The notes under the pieces were generated by a model. That model worked only from the letters and a program-made list of their open reading frames with translations, was not told the DNA's origin and searched no databases. The position numbers were made by a program, and so were the translations under genes. Positions 54,180 to 63,752 of a stretch of 64,000 nt of DNA are shown piece after piece. The stretch comes from JADHUC01 sp964617665. Its GTDB lineage: Bacteria; Planctomycetota; Planctomycetia; Pirellulales; Pirellulaceae. The stretch spans positions 5,332 through 69,331 of the forward strand of contig CAZUAH010000010.1 in the NCBI GenBank assembly GCA_964617665.1, read 5' to 3'. Position 1 is the first letter of the stretch. Each line of letters starts with the position of its first letter.

Positions 54180-55586
54180 ATGCTCTACCGAGTCCGCACC
54201 ACTGTTCAACTGATTGCAGTCTTCGTTTTGCTTCTGGTTTCCCAGGCGGGCGAACTGTTCTGCGCTGCCCAAGGCTCAGAAACGTCCTACGCGGGAAAGT
54301 CGGTGAACGAGTGGATCCAAGTTCTGGAAACTCGCCTGGAAGAGGAAACGGACGAAGACAAAGAGGCGTGTCGACAAGCGGCAGCCGCGCTCGGCCAAAT
54401 CGGCCCGGCCGCCAAGGACGCCGTGCCGCTTCTGGCAAAGGCGCTCGAGTCACCGTCACCGGAAGTCCGGCATTTCGCCGTCGATGCTTTGGGGCGTATC
54501 GGACCGGATGCCAGAGACAGTGTCCCGGCAATCGTTGCCGGAGTGGACATCCCGAAAGACGATCCCGTCTACGCCAGACTCTACGCTAGATTGATGCACT
54601 TTCGCCGGTATGCGGCCAAGGCCCTTGGACGAATCGGCGGCTCGGACCAAGAAGCCGTCCGCGTTCTGGAAGCAGCACTGCAAAACGAAGACCCGCTTTA
54701 CCGTGTCGAAGCAGCACTGGCGTTGTGGAGGATGACTCAGCACGAAAAGGCCGTACCAACGCTAGAGGCGATCATTCGGCAAGACGAGGCGGAAGGGCCC
54801 TTCGAAGCCATCATGGCGCTGTCGGGGATTGGGCTCGAAGCAAACGCGGCAATCGACACTCTGGTGGCAACCCTGAAACACACCGACCCCGATCTGCGGC
54901 GTGCGGCAGCAAGGGTGCTCGTGCAAATCGGACCGTCTGTATTTGAACGGGTAGCACAGTTGTTGACCGACGGCGATCTTGACTCGCCGGAAGAAGCGGC
55001 TTATGTGCTTGGCGAGCTATTGGCGAAACTTCGCACGATCACTTTCTACAGCCGCGAACGTGTGGAAGCCGAGTTTGTCAAGGTGAAGGAATTCGTTTTC
55101 GGTCTGGTCGAACCGGCGCTAATTCCCTTACTCTCCCACGAACGAGAGGAAGTACGCGCGGTCGCGTCGCGGTCGTTGGCGCACATGGGCATCCTCGCAG
55201 CGCCGCTTCTGCTGCCGATCCTGGACGACGAGGACCGCCAACCTCGCGAGAGCGCCATCGACGCGCTCGAACGTCTAGAGCAGTACTTGCCGCCTGAATC
55301 TCCGGCAAGTGATGGTGTGGAACAAGTCAAACGTGAATTGGTCAAGCCTCTGATGGCGTTGATGGGTCATCGGAGCCCGGAGGTCCGCCGTGCAGCCTAT
55401 CGAGCGTTTGCCGAATTCTCGTTTGGCAAGGAAGGCACAGCCGCGATGCCCCTGCTGTTGAAGGCGCTTCGAGATCCGGACGCAGCGATTCGCAGTCACG
55501 CCACCAAGGCTCGCGACGCACTCGCCGTGTGGCAAGTGGAGAACCCAGTTACTACGCGATCTGATGCGATTTTGGCACCAGACTGA
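54180..55586 (+). CDS. Exported HEAT-repeat protein
   Basis: The 468-aa protein has a signal peptide or anchor (about 1-30; LIAVFVLLLVSQAGELFCAA, possibly a lipoprotein-like Cys near 28). It then has tandem HEAT repeats with the PBS-lyase type consensus: AAAALGQIGPAAKDAVPLLAKALESPSPEVRHFAVDALGRIGPDARDSVPAIV as adjoining units, then AAKALGRIGG, AALALWRM, AARVLVQIGP, ASRSLAHMG and AYRAFAEFS. About nine units are visible. The role is probably a protein-protein scaffold. There is no strong ribosome site upstream of ATG 54180. Confidence 0.88.
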   Translation: MLYRVRTTVQLIAVFVLLLVSQAGELFCAAQGSETSYAGKSVNEWIQVLETRLEEETDEDKEACRQAAAALGQIGPAAKDAVPLLAKALESPSPEVRHFAVDALGRIGPDARDSVPAIVAGVDIPKDDPVYARLYARLMHFRRYAAKALGRIGGSDQEAVRVLEAALQNEDPLYRVEAALALWRMTQHEKAVPTLEAIIRQDEAEGPFEAIMALSGIGLEANAAIDTLVATLKHTDPDLRRAAARVLVQIGPSVFERVAQLLTDGDLDSPEEAAYVLGELLAKLRTITFYSRERVEAEFVKVKEFVFGLVEPALIPLLSHEREEVRAVASRSLAHMGILAAPLLLPILDDEDRQPRESAIDALERLEQYLPPESPASDGVEQVKRELVKPLMALMGHRSPEVRRAAYRAFAEFSFGKEGTAAMPLLLKALRDPDAAIRSHATKARDALAVWQVENPVTTRSDAILAPD

Positions 55587-55686
55587 GCGACCAACGGGAG
55601 CGAGCCATCCTCGACCGAGCGGTAGCTCGCATTTGGCTGGCGGCCCAGCCGCCCTACGAATTGACGCCGGGGTAAGTTAGAATCTG

Positions 55687-55923
55687 AATATTTCGACTGT
55701 TCGACTTCGACCCCTGCCGGCTCGTCCGGCAGGTGAACCAGTTTGAAAGGCTAAGAAAACGTCCCTCTAAAACCCCTTGTCATCCCCTCTTCGCCGCCCA
55801 CGGCGGCGAAGAGGGGATGACTAGGTAAGCAAGGTGGTGAGCGGCCGCGTTAGCTGCCCAAACATCGGCTCCTGCCAGACGAGCTGGCAGGGGGCCAATA
55901 CCAACTCAAACAGTCGAAATATT
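55687..55923. mobile_element. MITE-like element with nested inverted repeats
   Basis: Outer perfect 15-bp inverted repeats lie at 55687-55701 and 55909-55923. Inner 21-bp inverted repeats (55713-55733 and 55871-55891, 2 mismatches) are themselves small hairpins. A central perfect hairpin (55779-55798 and 55802-55821, 20-bp stem, 3-nt loop) sits in the middle. The 237-bp unit has no gene. I see no clear target-site duplication. It fills the spacer (55587-55962) between the HEAT gene and moxR and could also act as a terminator. Confidence 0.6.
55779..55821. terminator. Perfect 20-bp hairpin upstream of moxR
   Basis: The stem arms 55779-55798 and 55802-55821 are exact reverse complements with a 3-nt loop. 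They lie downstream of the HEAT gene and upstream of moxR. No T-run follows, so intrinsic termination is uncertain. Confidence 0.45.
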
Positions 55924-55962
55924 GACGTAGAGCATTACACTCCAAAACGGGATCCTCGATCA

Positions 55963-56958
55963 ATGAGCAGCGAGAGTACCGAGGCAGATCTTGGGCAAGA
56001 ACAGAACCAGTTTCAATCCGATTTGGAGAAACTGCGGCGGGCCATTGCCGATGTGCTCGTCGGTCAAGACGAAGTGATCGACTTGACCCTGGCAGCACTC
56101 ATCGCCGGCGGCCACGTGCTGCTGGAAGGCCCCCCCGGCGTGGGCAAGACAGTGTTGGGGCGAACGCTGGCCAATTCGCTGGACGTTGAGTACCGCCGCA
56201 TCCAGTTTACTTCGGATCTGATGCCATCCGATATCATCGGCACGTACGTGGTTATGGAATCGCAGGGTCGGCGACGTTTCGAATTCCAGCACGGCCCGAT
56301 TTTCACCAGCTTGCTCTTGGCAGACGAGATAAACCGGGCGACGCCCAAGACGCAGGCGGCGCTGTTCGAGGCACTCGAAGAACGATCACTGACCGTAGCC
56401 AACGAATCGTACCCGCTCCCGTCGCCGTTTTTTGCCATTGCCACGCAGAGTCTTGGCGACATCGAGGGCACTTTCCCGATGCCGGAAACGCAACTCGATC
56501 GTTTCTTCTTCAAGCTGGTCATGAATCCGCCGGCTGGGAGTGATCTGGAAACGATTCTCGGGCGAACGACCGAACCAGCGAAAGATGCAGGCCAGCGAGT
56601 TATCAAAGGTGATCGGGTGGTCGAGATGACTCGGTTGGCACGCCAAGCGACGATTGCACCCGACATGCTGAGCCACGCAGCCAAATTGGTTATGGCCACG
56701 CATCCGGACAACCAGGCCGCCCCCGAATCGACGCGACAGTTTGTCCTTCGCGGTGCGAGCCCACGAGCCGGACAGGCGATGATCCTGACAGCAAAGGTGC
56801 TGGCCATCGTCGACGGCCGCACCGACGTTTCACGCGACGACCTGCACCGAGTCGCGGTGCCTGCCCTTCGCCATCGTGTGGCTCTGAACTTCGAAGGCCA
56901 CGCGCAAGAAACAGGGATCGACGGGATTATCAACGAGATCTTGAATGCTGTGAAGTGA
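55963..56958 (+). CDS. MoxR-family AAA+ ATPase
   Basis: I start at ATG 55963, since the family N terminus (LRRAIADVLVGQDEVIDLTLAALIAGGHVLLEG, in adjoining parts) follows soon after; the frame continues upstream only through the repeat element. The 331-aa protein has Walker A GPPGVGKT (56-63), Walker B LLADEIN with Asp121-Glu122, the MoxR-typical EFQHGPIFTSLLLADEINRA region, sensor ATQ, and FFKLVM. MoxR ATPases are chaperones for von Willebrand factor A proteins. The stop overlaps the DUF58 start (TGATG), which implies coupled translation, and the VWA genes follow, the standard arrangement. Confidence 0.95.
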   Translation: MSSESTEADLGQEQNQFQSDLEKLRRAIADVLVGQDEVIDLTLAALIAGGHVLLEGPPGVGKTVLGRTLANSLDVEYRRIQFTSDLMPSDIIGTYVVMESQGRRRFEFQHGPIFTSLLLADEINRATPKTQAALFEALEERSLTVANESYPLPSPFFAIATQSLGDIEGTFPMPETQLDRFFFKLVMNPPAGSDLETILGRTTEPAKDAGQRVIKGDRVVEMTRLARQATIAPDMLSHAAKLVMATHPDNQAAPESTRQFVLRGASPRAGQAMILTAKVLAIVDGRTDVSRDDLHRVAVPALRHRVALNFEGHAQETGIDGIINEILNAVK

Positions 56959-57845
56959 TGACGCTGTTTGATTCCAACTTTCGAAAACGCTGCGACTATC
57001 TGGATCAAGCGGCCCGGCGCAGTTGGGGAACGCGGTTCTTGGGCAGGCGACTGGACAAACGCTGGGCTGGCGGCAGTGAGTTTGTTGGGCATTCGGACTA
57101 CACGAGCGGCGACGACTTCCGCTACGTTGATTGGCACATTTGTGCGCGACATGACGAACTGCTCACTCGGCAATACCGCGGAAGCGAAGATCGCGTCGTC
57201 GATCTAGTGTTGGACTGTTCCTACGGCATGGGCTTGGGGGATCCAAGAAAGTTCGATGTGGCGCGGCATCTGGCGGCCGCGTTGGGATACATGGCGCTGG
57301 CCATTTGGGACCAAGTTGGCATTGTGGCCGTGTCGGATCGGATCGTCGCGGAATTGCCGCCGGTCCGTGGCAGGAGTCGCTTGCCACGACTGTTTCGGTT
57401 CCTGGATGGTCTCGATGTGGACGTGGCGCCCGTGAATCTAAGTGCCGCTGTCGAGTCGTTCGTACGGAACCGACCGCATCGAGGAACAACTGTCGTGATC
57501 AGCGATCTGTTCGATCCCTCCGGATTCGAATCGGCGATTGACCTGCTGGCAATCCGTGGTTTTCAGCCGTATCTGCTGCAGGTCGTGGACGACGCCGAAG
57601 CAGACCCAACCTACTCGGGTAGCGTCACGTTGGTGGATATCGGCCGCGACCGATCGCGCAGGACCTACTTGGAAGAAATCGACTTGGTGAATTACAGAAG
57701 AGTCTTTCGCGAATTCAGCATGGCGTGCCGCCGCTATTGTGCACAGCGTTCGATTGGGATCATCCAGACGAGAACCGGAACGCCGTTCCAGGAGTCCGTC
57801 TTGCGGATGATCCGAACCGCCACGTCCCGGATGTATGCTCAGTGA
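56958..57845 (+). CDS. DUF58 domain protein
   Basis: ATG 56958 overlaps the moxR stop. The 295-aa protein contains the DUF58 signature GDDFRYVDWHICARHDELLTRQY, preceded by GGSEFVGHSDYTSG, and a VWA-like core afterwards (VVDLVLDCSYGMGLG, TTVVISDLFDPSGF). The canonical DxSxS motif is replaced by DCSYGMG, so metal binding may be altered. No membrane segment is seen. In this conserved cluster DUF58 proteins are thought to work with MoxR on envelope functions. Its end is 10 bp before the next gene's ATG. Confidence 0.92.
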   Translation: MTLFDSNFRKRCDYLDQAARRSWGTRFLGRRLDKRWAGGSEFVGHSDYTSGDDFRYVDWHICARHDELLTRQYRGSEDRVVDLVLDCSYGMGLGDPRKFDVARHLAAALGYMALAIWDQVGIVAVSDRIVAELPPVRGRSRLPRLFRFLDGLDVDVAPVNLSAAVESFVRNRPHRGTTVVISDLFDPSGFESAIDLLAIRGFQPYLLQVVDDAEADPTYSGSVTLVDIGRDRSRRTYLEEIDLVNYRRVFREFSMACRRYCAQRSIGIIQTRTGTPFQESVLRMIRTATSRMYAQ

Positions 57846-57855
57846 GGTTGCGACC

Positions 57856-59739
57856 ATGAGTTTTGACAATCCGGGCGCTTGGTTTTGGATTCTATTGGCG
57901 ATTCCCATCGCCGTGTTCTATCTTTGGCACTTCACCAGCCGACGACACGAGGTCGCCACTTTTCCGCTGTGGCAGCGTGCTTTGGCCCGAAGACCGGCAT
58001 CGTTCGTGTTGCGCTTCTGGCTGTCATTCGCGGCACAAGTCGTCGTCTTGCTGTTGATGGTTGCTGCGTTGACCGAACCTTATTGGACGGGCGTGTTTGC
58101 AGCTCGTCGCAATATCGCGTTGGTTGTGGACGTTTCGGCCAGCATGTCGGCCACAGATGTCCAACCGGCCCGGTTCGAGGCGATGCAAGAGGAAGCTAAA
58201 CGAATCGTAAGTGAAATGCGTCGCGACGATCGGATGTTGCTCATCAGCGCCGGCTCGCTGATTCGAACCGAACACCGACTGACCGACGACCAGGAGAAAT
58301 TGCTTGCTGCGATCGAGTCTTTGCAGCCCACGGACGGCTCGACGCAGATCCGCCAAGCCATCCAACTAGCCCACGGTGTTCTCGACGGAAAACCCAATCC
58401 GCAAATCATCGTTCTCACCGACGGGGCGTTCGCTGGGGCGGGCGAGTTGGCCAGGGCTGAGGATGTGCAACTGGTGCTCTTCGGCGAACAAGGGGCCAAC
58501 GTGGCCATCACCAAACTGGCGGCCATCCCCGATCCTGTGCGGTCCGAGCAATACAAAGCGTTCGCCGAAGTTACCAACTACTCCCCAGCGGAAATCTCCG
58601 GGCGGCTGGAACTGAGCGCTAAAGGTAGCGATCCACAAACGGTTTCGCTACGCGTGCCTGCCGGAGCGAGCGTCCAAGAGGTTGTGACTTTCTCGGTTAC
58701 TGAAAGCGGCCTGCTCTCGGCTCGACTTCAAATCGACGGCGACAAAGATAATCTGGTTGCAGACGACGAGGCACACGTGTATGTCCACAGTCGCCAGCGT
58801 CCGGTCGTCAGACTGATTGCCGGGGCAGCTCAAGCCGAGGGCTCCGGGATTTCCGCGGAACAGGCGGAGTCCACAATCGGACAGATCACGGAAATCCTGA
58901 CGAGCGATCCGCACATCGACGTGCTGGACGCAAATGATGACACAACCTCTGCGACGGCCAGCGCCATAACCGTCCTGTTTGGCCAGGTTCCGGAAGAACT
59001 GCCGACGGGGCCTGTCATGGTATTCGAACCAGCGGGTTCATGCGATTTGTGGGACGAAGCCGAGGCCCCCATCAGCGGACAATCGGCTGCCGTGGAGACC
59101 GCATCGCTCGATTCACCGCTACTGTCCGGCGTGGATTTCACAGGCGTTGTGGTTGAAAAGGCAGCAAGGCTTCAATTCAAGGTTGCGGCGCAGACTCTTG
59201 TCAGATCGGCCTCTGGCGACTCGTTGTACAGCACCATTGAAAGGCCGGAAGGCCGCGTTGCTGTCTTGCACGTTAAGCTTGCGCCGGAAAACAGCGACCT
59301 GATGCTTCGAACCGACTTCCCCGTGCTGATCGCCAACGCAACGCGATGGCTCACGCCGGCTTGGGAATCGCAGCAATCTTCGACAACGACTGACGAAGTC
59401 GTCCCGCTCGCCGAGGCAGACTCGGAACGGAGTTTGAATTCGGAAGACGCCGAAGTGCTTGTTGCCAAGGGGCAGTCGATTGCGTTGCTGGACCGAACCG
59501 GCGTGTGGAAGATGCCGACGATGCAGGGCGAAGACCAGACTAACGGCCAGAATGTCTTGCCGAGTAATCTGACCAACTCATCCGAGAGCGACCTTCGTAT
59601 CCGCGAAGGCGCAACCTCGGCCCAGTTGACGCCGCTTGAGCCTATCAACGACCAGCCGTTATGGATGCTGCTTGTCGCTGTGGCGGTTGTGCTGCTATTT
59701 TTCGAATGGTGCCTGTATCACCGAAAGGTCATTGTCTAA
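57856..59739 (+). CDS. BatA-like VWA membrane protein
   Basis: ATG 57856 follows GAGG by 8 nt; 627 aa. N-terminal membrane helices (about 10-28 and 58-78) carry the BatA-type start (NPGAWFWILLAIPIAVFYLWHFTSRRHEVATFPLW, in adjoining parts). The VWA domain has D92-VSAS96 (MIDAS DxSxS) and an ILTDG-like VLTDGAF. It is followed by beta domains and a C-terminal helix (about 605-625; WMLLVAVAVVLLFFEW). The architecture fits aerotolerance-type BatA proteins or general VWA proteins of this cluster. It works with the MoxR and DUF58 products. The next gene starts 6 bp after its stop. Confidence 0.93.
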   Translation: MSFDNPGAWFWILLAIPIAVFYLWHFTSRRHEVATFPLWQRALARRPASFVLRFWLSFAAQVVVLLLMVAALTEPYWTGVFAARRNIALVVDVSASMSATDVQPARFEAMQEEAKRIVSEMRRDDRMLLISAGSLIRTEHRLTDDQEKLLAAIESLQPTDGSTQIRQAIQLAHGVLDGKPNPQIIVLTDGAFAGAGELARAEDVQLVLFGEQGANVAITKLAAIPDPVRSEQYKAFAEVTNYSPAEISGRLELSAKGSDPQTVSLRVPAGASVQEVVTFSVTESGLLSARLQIDGDKDNLVADDEAHVYVHSRQRPVVRLIAGAAQAEGSGISAEQAESTIGQITEILTSDPHIDVLDANDDTTSATASAITVLFGQVPEELPTGPVMVFEPAGSCDLWDEAEAPISGQSAAVETASLDSPLLSGVDFTGVVVEKAARLQFKVAAQTLVRSASGDSLYSTIERPEGRVAVLHVKLAPENSDLMLRTDFPVLIANATRWLTPAWESQQSSTTTDEVVPLAEADSERSLNSEDAEVLVAKGQSIALLDRTGVWKMPTMQGEDQTNGQNVLPSNLTNSSESDLRIREGATSAQLTPLEPINDQPLWMLLVAVAVVLLFFEWCLYHRKVIV

Positions 59740-59745
59740 ATCGGT

Positions 59746-62268
59746 ATGTCTGGTTTGCTTGCACAGATCGAACTCGAATACCCCGCCAGGCTGCTTTGGC
59801 TACTGTTGCTGCCGGTGGTCGCCTATTTTGCGTGGCGAACCGGTGTCACTGCTACGGCCACAAAAGCGCGCCGTTGGGCATCGGTGATCTGTAGAATCGT
59901 CATCGTCGCGCTGCTTGTTCTGGCATACGCCGGCTTGATGTCACGAGGCACGAGTGATCAACGTTTCGTGATCTTCGCCACGGACGCCAGTCGCAGCGTC
60001 AGCGGCCCATCTCGGCAGGCGGCCGAAGAGTTCCTCAGCAAAGCCCGGGAAGCTCAGGGGAATCACGAGGTTGCGTATATCTCGTTCGCCGACAAAGCCA
60101 CTGCGTTTGACTTGGAAAGAATGGTCCGGACAGAAGATCTAGACAAGAAACAGAGTAACCCGGCCGCCGCCCTGCGACTGGCAACGGCGTCGATCCCGAC
60201 GGACCATGTACCGCAGGTCGTGCTGTTGACCGATGGGAACGAAACGCAAGGCGACCTGGCCAAAGCGGCACTGGCGGCCGGCGTTCCGGTTTCAGTGCAT
60301 CCCCTCGAGGCGTTTCTTGCACTGGAGGTCTGCATCACCGAAGTGATCGCGCCTGCGCAAGCGTCGCGGTTCGCGGACACGCCTATTGAAGTCGTCGTCG
60401 TCTCCAATCACGACGCCGCCGGCGTCGTCGAATTGCTCCAAGACGGACAGCCCGTAGCGAAGCGAGACGTAACTCTCTCGAAAGGCGAGCATCGGTATCG
60501 CTTCGAACTTCCGCTTGACGGAATGCAGGACGTTGTAATCCAGGCCCAACTGGATGCGTCCGGTGATTCGATCGCCGACAACAACAAGCGGCGGACGATG
60601 GTCTTCGCCGCCCGTAGCACGCGAATTCTGTTGGTAGACTCGGAGCCGGAATTGGCCGCTTCACTGGAAGAGACGCTGGCCAACCAAGGATGTCATGTGA
60701 CGGTAGCAACCCCCGGCCAAGTCGGCGAGGCCGGCAGCCCGTTCCACGTCTTTGATTTGGTGATACTGTCCGACGTGAAGCCAGGCCAGTTTCCCGCCGA
60801 CATGGCAGCCACACTTGATCGCTACGTGAAAGAACTGGGTGGCGGACTGATCATGCTGGGTGGCGATGCCACATTCGGCGAGGCATCCTATCGCGACACC
60901 AAGCTGGAAGGCATGATGCCCGTCGAGGCTTTCGCGGAGGTTGAGGCTCAAAAGATGGTCCTGGCGATGGCTCTCGTAATCGACACATCGGGTTCGATGG
61001 AAGAAGAGCAGCGAATGGATCTGGCCAAGCAGGCGGCGAAACAGTCGATCGGGCTTCTAGAACCGCACGACAAAGTCGGCGTGATGGCATTCTCCGATGT
61101 TGCCACGTGGGTTGCGGAAATCGCCCCCTGCACTGACAAGCCCGATTTGATGCAGCGGATCGACACACTAGAGCCGGCTGGCCAGACCAATATGTACGGA
61201 GCTGTCCAGCGAGCATTCTTGGCGCTGGAACAAACGGACGCTGACCGGCGCCATATGATCCTAGTCACCGACGGCATCCCTGCGCCCGGTGACTACTGCA
61301 AGATCGCAAGAGAAATGGCCGATGCCGGCATAACGCTGTCGACCGTTTCGATCAGCCCAGGGGCCGAGCAGGACTTGCTGAAGAAGATGGCGCGCATTGC
61401 CGGCGACGAGCGTCGCCATCGCCACTGCGACGACCCGGCCGACGTCCCCAGAATCTTGGTCCAGGAGACCCAGGCGGCAGCCAGCGAGGCAGGATTACAC
61501 AATATCAAACCGTTTGTCTTACGATCCCTGCCGGGTCTGGATGTTCGGTCGGCCCCAGAGTTGGCCGGGCATGTCTCCACTGGTCTGAAGCCGGGTGCGG
61601 AGCCGCTGTTGATGGCGGGTGCCGACCCATTGCTCACTTGGTGGCGGTACGGAGCCGGCGTGACCGTGGCATTCACCTCCGATGCCAAGAACCGCTGGGG
61701 GCGACGCTGGCAGTCGTGGTCAGGATACGGAGCTTTCTGGAAACGTCTTGTTCGCCACGCCGCTCGCTCGCCTAAGCCGAGTAATATGTCGATGCAGATT
61801 CGACGTAACCGCGGCCGTGCCGTTGTCACATTGGATGTGCGCGACGAAGAACGGAAGTTCGTAGACCACGCCGGGGTGTCCGCAGTCGTAACTAGGCCGG
61901 ATGAGCAACCAATTACGCTGGATGCAATTCAGGTCGCACCAGGGCGCTACGAAACATCATTTGCCGCCGACGAATTGGGGCGATACACCGTCGAAGCCGT
62001 CCTCCAGGATGACTCAGAATCGGAACGCGGCGAGAAACAAGCGTTCTTTGTCGACTATCCCGACGAAATGCTCTTCAAGCCGACCAACCATACGCTGCTG
62101 AGGTCCGTGGCAGCAGCTACCGGCGGTGCTTATGATCCCGAACCGGAATCCATTTTCGCACCCGACGGGCGAACGGTGGAACGAATCACGCCGCTTTGGT
62201 GCTGGCTTGTCCTTGCGGCGATGATCCTTTTTGTCGTCGACGTTGGACTTCGGCGTCTGCGGTTCTAG
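59746..62268 (+). CDS. Membrane protein with two VWA domains and a GATase1-like domain
   Basis: The start ATG 59746 is 6 bp from the previous stop; 840 aa. N-terminal helices lie at about 10-30 and 45-66. The first VWA-like domain starts with D80-ASRS84 and TDGNETQGD. A GATase1-like domain follows (about 295-395; ILLVDSEPEL, FDLVILSDVKPGQFP, GGGLIMLGGDATFG) without an obvious catalytic Cys. The second VWA has D413-TSGS417 (full MIDAS), VMAFSD and LVTDGIPAPGD. A C-terminal beta domain and a helix (about 815-835) finish it. This is a common planctomycete partner of MoxR/DUF58 genes; the role is in the envelope but undefined. Confidence 0.92.
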   Translation: MSGLLAQIELEYPARLLWLLLLPVVAYFAWRTGVTATATKARRWASVICRIVIVALLVLAYAGLMSRGTSDQRFVIFATDASRSVSGPSRQAAEEFLSKAREAQGNHEVAYISFADKATAFDLERMVRTEDLDKKQSNPAAALRLATASIPTDHVPQVVLLTDGNETQGDLAKAALAAGVPVSVHPLEAFLALEVCITEVIAPAQASRFADTPIEVVVVSNHDAAGVVELLQDGQPVAKRDVTLSKGEHRYRFELPLDGMQDVVIQAQLDASGDSIADNNKRRTMVFAARSTRILLVDSEPELAASLEETLANQGCHVTVATPGQVGEAGSPFHVFDLVILSDVKPGQFPADMAATLDRYVKELGGGLIMLGGDATFGEASYRDTKLEGMMPVEAFAEVEAQKMVLAMALVIDTSGSMEEEQRMDLAKQAAKQSIGLLEPHDKVGVMAFSDVATWVAEIAPCTDKPDLMQRIDTLEPAGQTNMYGAVQRAFLALEQTDADRRHMILVTDGIPAPGDYCKIAREMADAGITLSTVSISPGAEQDLLKKMARIAGDERRHRHCDDPADVPRILVQETQAAASEAGLHNIKPFVLRSLPGLDVRSAPELAGHVSTGLKPGAEPLLMAGADPLLTWWRYGAGVTVAFTSDAKNRWGRRWQSWSGYGAFWKRLVRHAARSPKPSNMSMQIRRNRGRAVVTLDVRDEERKFVDHAGVSAVVTRPDEQPITLDAIQVAPGRYETSFAADELGRYTVEAVLQDDSESERGEKQAFFVDYPDEMLFKPTNHTLLRSVAAATGGAYDPEPESIFAPDGRTVERITPLWCWLVLAAMILFVVDVGLRRLRF

Positions 62269-62330
62269 CCCGCGTATCAAGCGAACGTCTTGGGCACGGC
62301 CAAACGCTCCGTTTCAAGAAGTGTGCAGGT

Positions 62331-63665
62331 ATGTCAGGAAGACCGCACAGGCTGTTGGCGATAGTCGGCCCCGGAATTCTCGTTGCTGCGACGGGCGTCG
62401 GCGCGGGCGACTTGGCCACGGCTGCCTTCACCGGCAGAGTGCTGGGGTTGGCTATCCTCTGGGCGGTAATCGTCGGAGCGTTTCTAAAGTTCGTCCTGAA
62501 CGAAGGTTTGGCCCGCTGGCAATTGGCCACAAGAACAACGCTGCTGGAGGGCTGTGCCGATCGGTTCGGCAGGCCGATCATTTGGCTCTTCTTGTGCTAC
62601 CTGGCAGTTTGGAGCTTTTTGGTCGCAGCGGCGCTGATGGGTGCCGTGGGCGTCACCGGCCACGCGATCTACCCGTTGTTCGGGACGGAAGTTGCGAATG
62701 CGAACAAGATCTTCTATGGCGTTCTGCACAGCGTCATCGCGGTTGTCCTAGTGAACGTTGGTGGGTATCGCCTCTTTGGCAAGATCATGAGTGCCTGTAT
62801 CGGGATCATGTTTGTGGTCGTCGTCCTCACGGCCGTTGCGATGCGACCCTCCATTGGCGATCTGACGAGCGGGCTGTTTTGGCCGACCATTCCAGCGGGC
62901 GGCGTCTCGTGGACCATTGCGTTGATGGGCGGCGTTGGCGGGACATTGACTGTTTTGTGTTACGGCTATTGGATTCGCGAGGAAGGACGGCAGGGAGTCG
63001 AGGACCTGAAGACGTGTCGGATCGACCTTGCAACAGGATATGTCATGACCGCGGTGTTCGGCCTGGCCATGGTCGTAATCGGAAGCTCGCTGGAAGGGAT
63101 GGAAGGAAAGGGAGGAGCGAAGTTGATCGTCGAAATTGCCGGGCAACTCGATGTGACCTTGGGGCCCGTAGCCAAATGGGCGTTCTTGCTCGGCGCGTGG
63201 GGAGCCGTATTCAGCAGTTTGCTCGGCGTGTGGCAGAGCGTGCCGTATCTATTCGCCGACTCCTGGTCCCTGGCGACCGGCGTTCACGACGGCAAGAAGG
63301 CCCGCAAAGTCGATACACGGTCTCTCCCGTATCAGGCATACCTTTACGGCATTGCCCTGCTTCCCATCGTCGGTTTGGTCTTTGTGCCGTTCAAGTCCAT
63401 GCAGAAGACCTACGCGATGGTCGGAGCGTTGTGTATTCCCTTGCTGGCGATCGCCTTGCTCGGGCTAAACGGTCGCGCGAAATGGGTGGGAACTCGATAC
63501 AAGAACAAGCTCTGGACCTCAGTCGTGCTACTCGCAGCCCTTCTGTTCTTCGTTCTGGCGGGCTGCCTTCAGATTCGCAGTAAGCTGGTTGACAAGCCGG
63601 CAGTCGAACCGATCCCCCCCGCAGTGTCAGCAGAAGCCGAACCCGCCGGCAAGAAAGCCAACTGA
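62331..63665 (+). CDS. Nramp-like transporter, divergent
   Basis: I start at ATG 62331, where the conserved part begins (MSGRPHRLLAIVGPGILVAA, adjoining GVGAGDLATAAF); the frame also reads upstream across the previous gene. The 444-aa protein has about 11 membrane helices. The overall pattern (AIVGPGILVAATGVGAGDLAT, KFVLNEGLARWQLATRTTLLEG) matches the Nramp family. The canonical DPGN of helix 1 is replaced by GAGD, and I see no MPH motif in the helix 6 region (ALMGGVGGTLTVLCYGYW). The substrate may therefore not be Mn or Fe. It follows the VWA cluster by 62 bp. The C-terminal tail is Pro/Glu/Ala-rich. Confidence 0.8.
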   Translation: MSGRPHRLLAIVGPGILVAATGVGAGDLATAAFTGRVLGLAILWAVIVGAFLKFVLNEGLARWQLATRTTLLEGCADRFGRPIIWLFLCYLAVWSFLVAAALMGAVGVTGHAIYPLFGTEVANANKIFYGVLHSVIAVVLVNVGGYRLFGKIMSACIGIMFVVVVLTAVAMRPSIGDLTSGLFWPTIPAGGVSWTIALMGGVGGTLTVLCYGYWIREEGRQGVEDLKTCRIDLATGYVMTAVFGLAMVVIGSSLEGMEGKGGAKLIVEIAGQLDVTLGPVAKWAFLLGAWGAVFSSLLGVWQSVPYLFADSWSLATGVHDGKKARKVDTRSLPYQAYLYGIALLPIVGLVFVPFKSMQKTYAMVGALCIPLLAIALLGLNGRAKWVGTRYKNKLWTSVVLLAALLFFVLAGCLQIRSKLVDKPAVEPIPPAVSAEAEPAGKKAN

Positions 63666-63732
63666 TCCTAGCAGCAAATGGTATCCACGCCTCGCGGCGT
63701 CGGTTTGAGATATTGAGCTTCACCTAGTGTGG

Positions 63733-63752
63733 CACGGCTCACTTGAGCCGTG
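63733..63752. terminator. Hairpin downstream of the Nramp-like gene
   Basis: An 8-bp stem (63733-63740 and 63745-63752) with a 4-nt loop is followed by TCCTTTCC. It is a plausible terminator for the moxR-to-Nramp cluster. The GGCACGGCTC/GAGCCGTG core also resembles a repeat common between planctomycete genes. Confidence 0.5.

Noticed and set aside
54115..54531. Minus-strand 138-codon frame opposite the HEAT gene start
   Set aside because: It is an antisense shadow of the HEAT repeats plus a low-complexity spacer.
62231..63583. 450-codon plus-strand frame over the Nramp-like gene
   Set aside because: It is an out-of-frame, Arg/Cys/His-rich shadow of the hydrophobic transporter reading frame.
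63730..63745. Sigma54-like TGGCAC match near the right end
   Set aside because: The downstream half is wrong (no TTGC at the right spacing) and the bases form a hairpin.
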